Source: a virus. From it: a stretch of DNA of 45,486 nt. Location of the stretch: positions 1-45,486 of IMG/VR virus record IMGVR_UViG_3300024518_003808; one strand, written 5' to 3'. A program made the translations under genes and the position numbers. The notes under the pieces are model-generated. The model was not told the origin of the DNA. It searched no databases and worked only from the letters and a program-made list of their open reading frames with translations. Shown here piece by piece: positions 45,470 through 45,486 of this stretch. Positions within the stretch are counted from its first letter, which is position 1; every line of letters starts with the position of its first letter.

Positions 45470-45486
45470 GTGACCCTTAGAGAAGC
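45470..45486. repeat. 17-bp repeat of the window start
   Basis: Bases 45470-45486 equal 1-17. The simplest reading is overlap of a circular assembly, with the recT stop at 8-10 just past the joint. A genuine short terminal repeat is less likely. Confidence 0.8.

Noticed and set aside
1-45486. tRNA genes
   Set aside because: I looked for T-arm consensus (GGTTCGAATCC-like) and found no cloverleaf-compatible site; a tRNA search program would be decisive.

Overview
This window is a near-complete or complete genome of a high-GC, short-tailed (podovirus-type), probably temperate bacteriophage. The first 17 bases (1-17) are repeated exactly at the end (45470-45486), and the genes at the two ends converge, as expected for a circular or circularly permuted genome opened at an arbitrary point. 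An endolysin, a small holin-like protein and a nested spanin pair with an outer-membrane lipoprotein point to a Gram-negative host. An exported protein with a dockerin-like calcium-loop tail (15230-15691) suggests an environmental lineage in which such tails are common, but the host cannot be named from the sequence.

Layout. (1) 8-2000, leftward: recombination pair of a RecT-type annealing protein and a RecE/DUF3799-type exonuclease. (2) 2091-7346, rightward: small helix-turn-helix regulator, RecA-fold ATPase, small unknowns and a RusA-type Holliday-junction nuclease. This operon is interrupted at about 4205-6645 by a foreign block that splits a conserved phage gene into two halves. The block carries the two reciprocal halves of a second gene, two small genes, a remnant of a HigB-like toxin, a complete HigA-like antitoxin fused to an ImmA/IrrE metallopeptidase, and a 20-codon stub resembling the start of a beta-protein gene. 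(3) 7312-8475, leftward: tyrosine recombinase (catalytic domain only) and two small genes. (4) 8649-13567, leftward: accessory block with a cytosine-C5 DNA methyltransferase, SprT-like metalloprotease, several cysteine-rich or unknown proteins, and unusual repeated DNA motifs and leader hairpins. (5) 13568-14090: non-coding, repeat-rich control region with an 11-bp tandem repeat. (6) 14091-15691: two leftward DNA-binding proteins, divergent from a small gene and an exported accessory protein. (7) 15972-45380, rightward late operon: endolysin, small and large terminase subunits, portal, scaffold, major capsid, adaptor, tail hub, ejection proteins (one of 1376 aa with a lytic transglycosylase and an embedded ADP-ribosyltransferase-like domain), two tail fibre/spike proteins, minor virion proteins and the lysis cassette. 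A strong hairpin closes the late operon against the recT operon on the circle.

The points most worth following are the captured ADP-ribosyltransferase-like domain between identical 22-bp repeats inside an ejection protein, the reciprocal splitting of two genes by a circle-like insertion, and the leftward accessory block. That block shares a nonamer motif read in three frames, covarying leader hairpins and a repeated palindromic operator, and so looks like a coordinately regulated unit.
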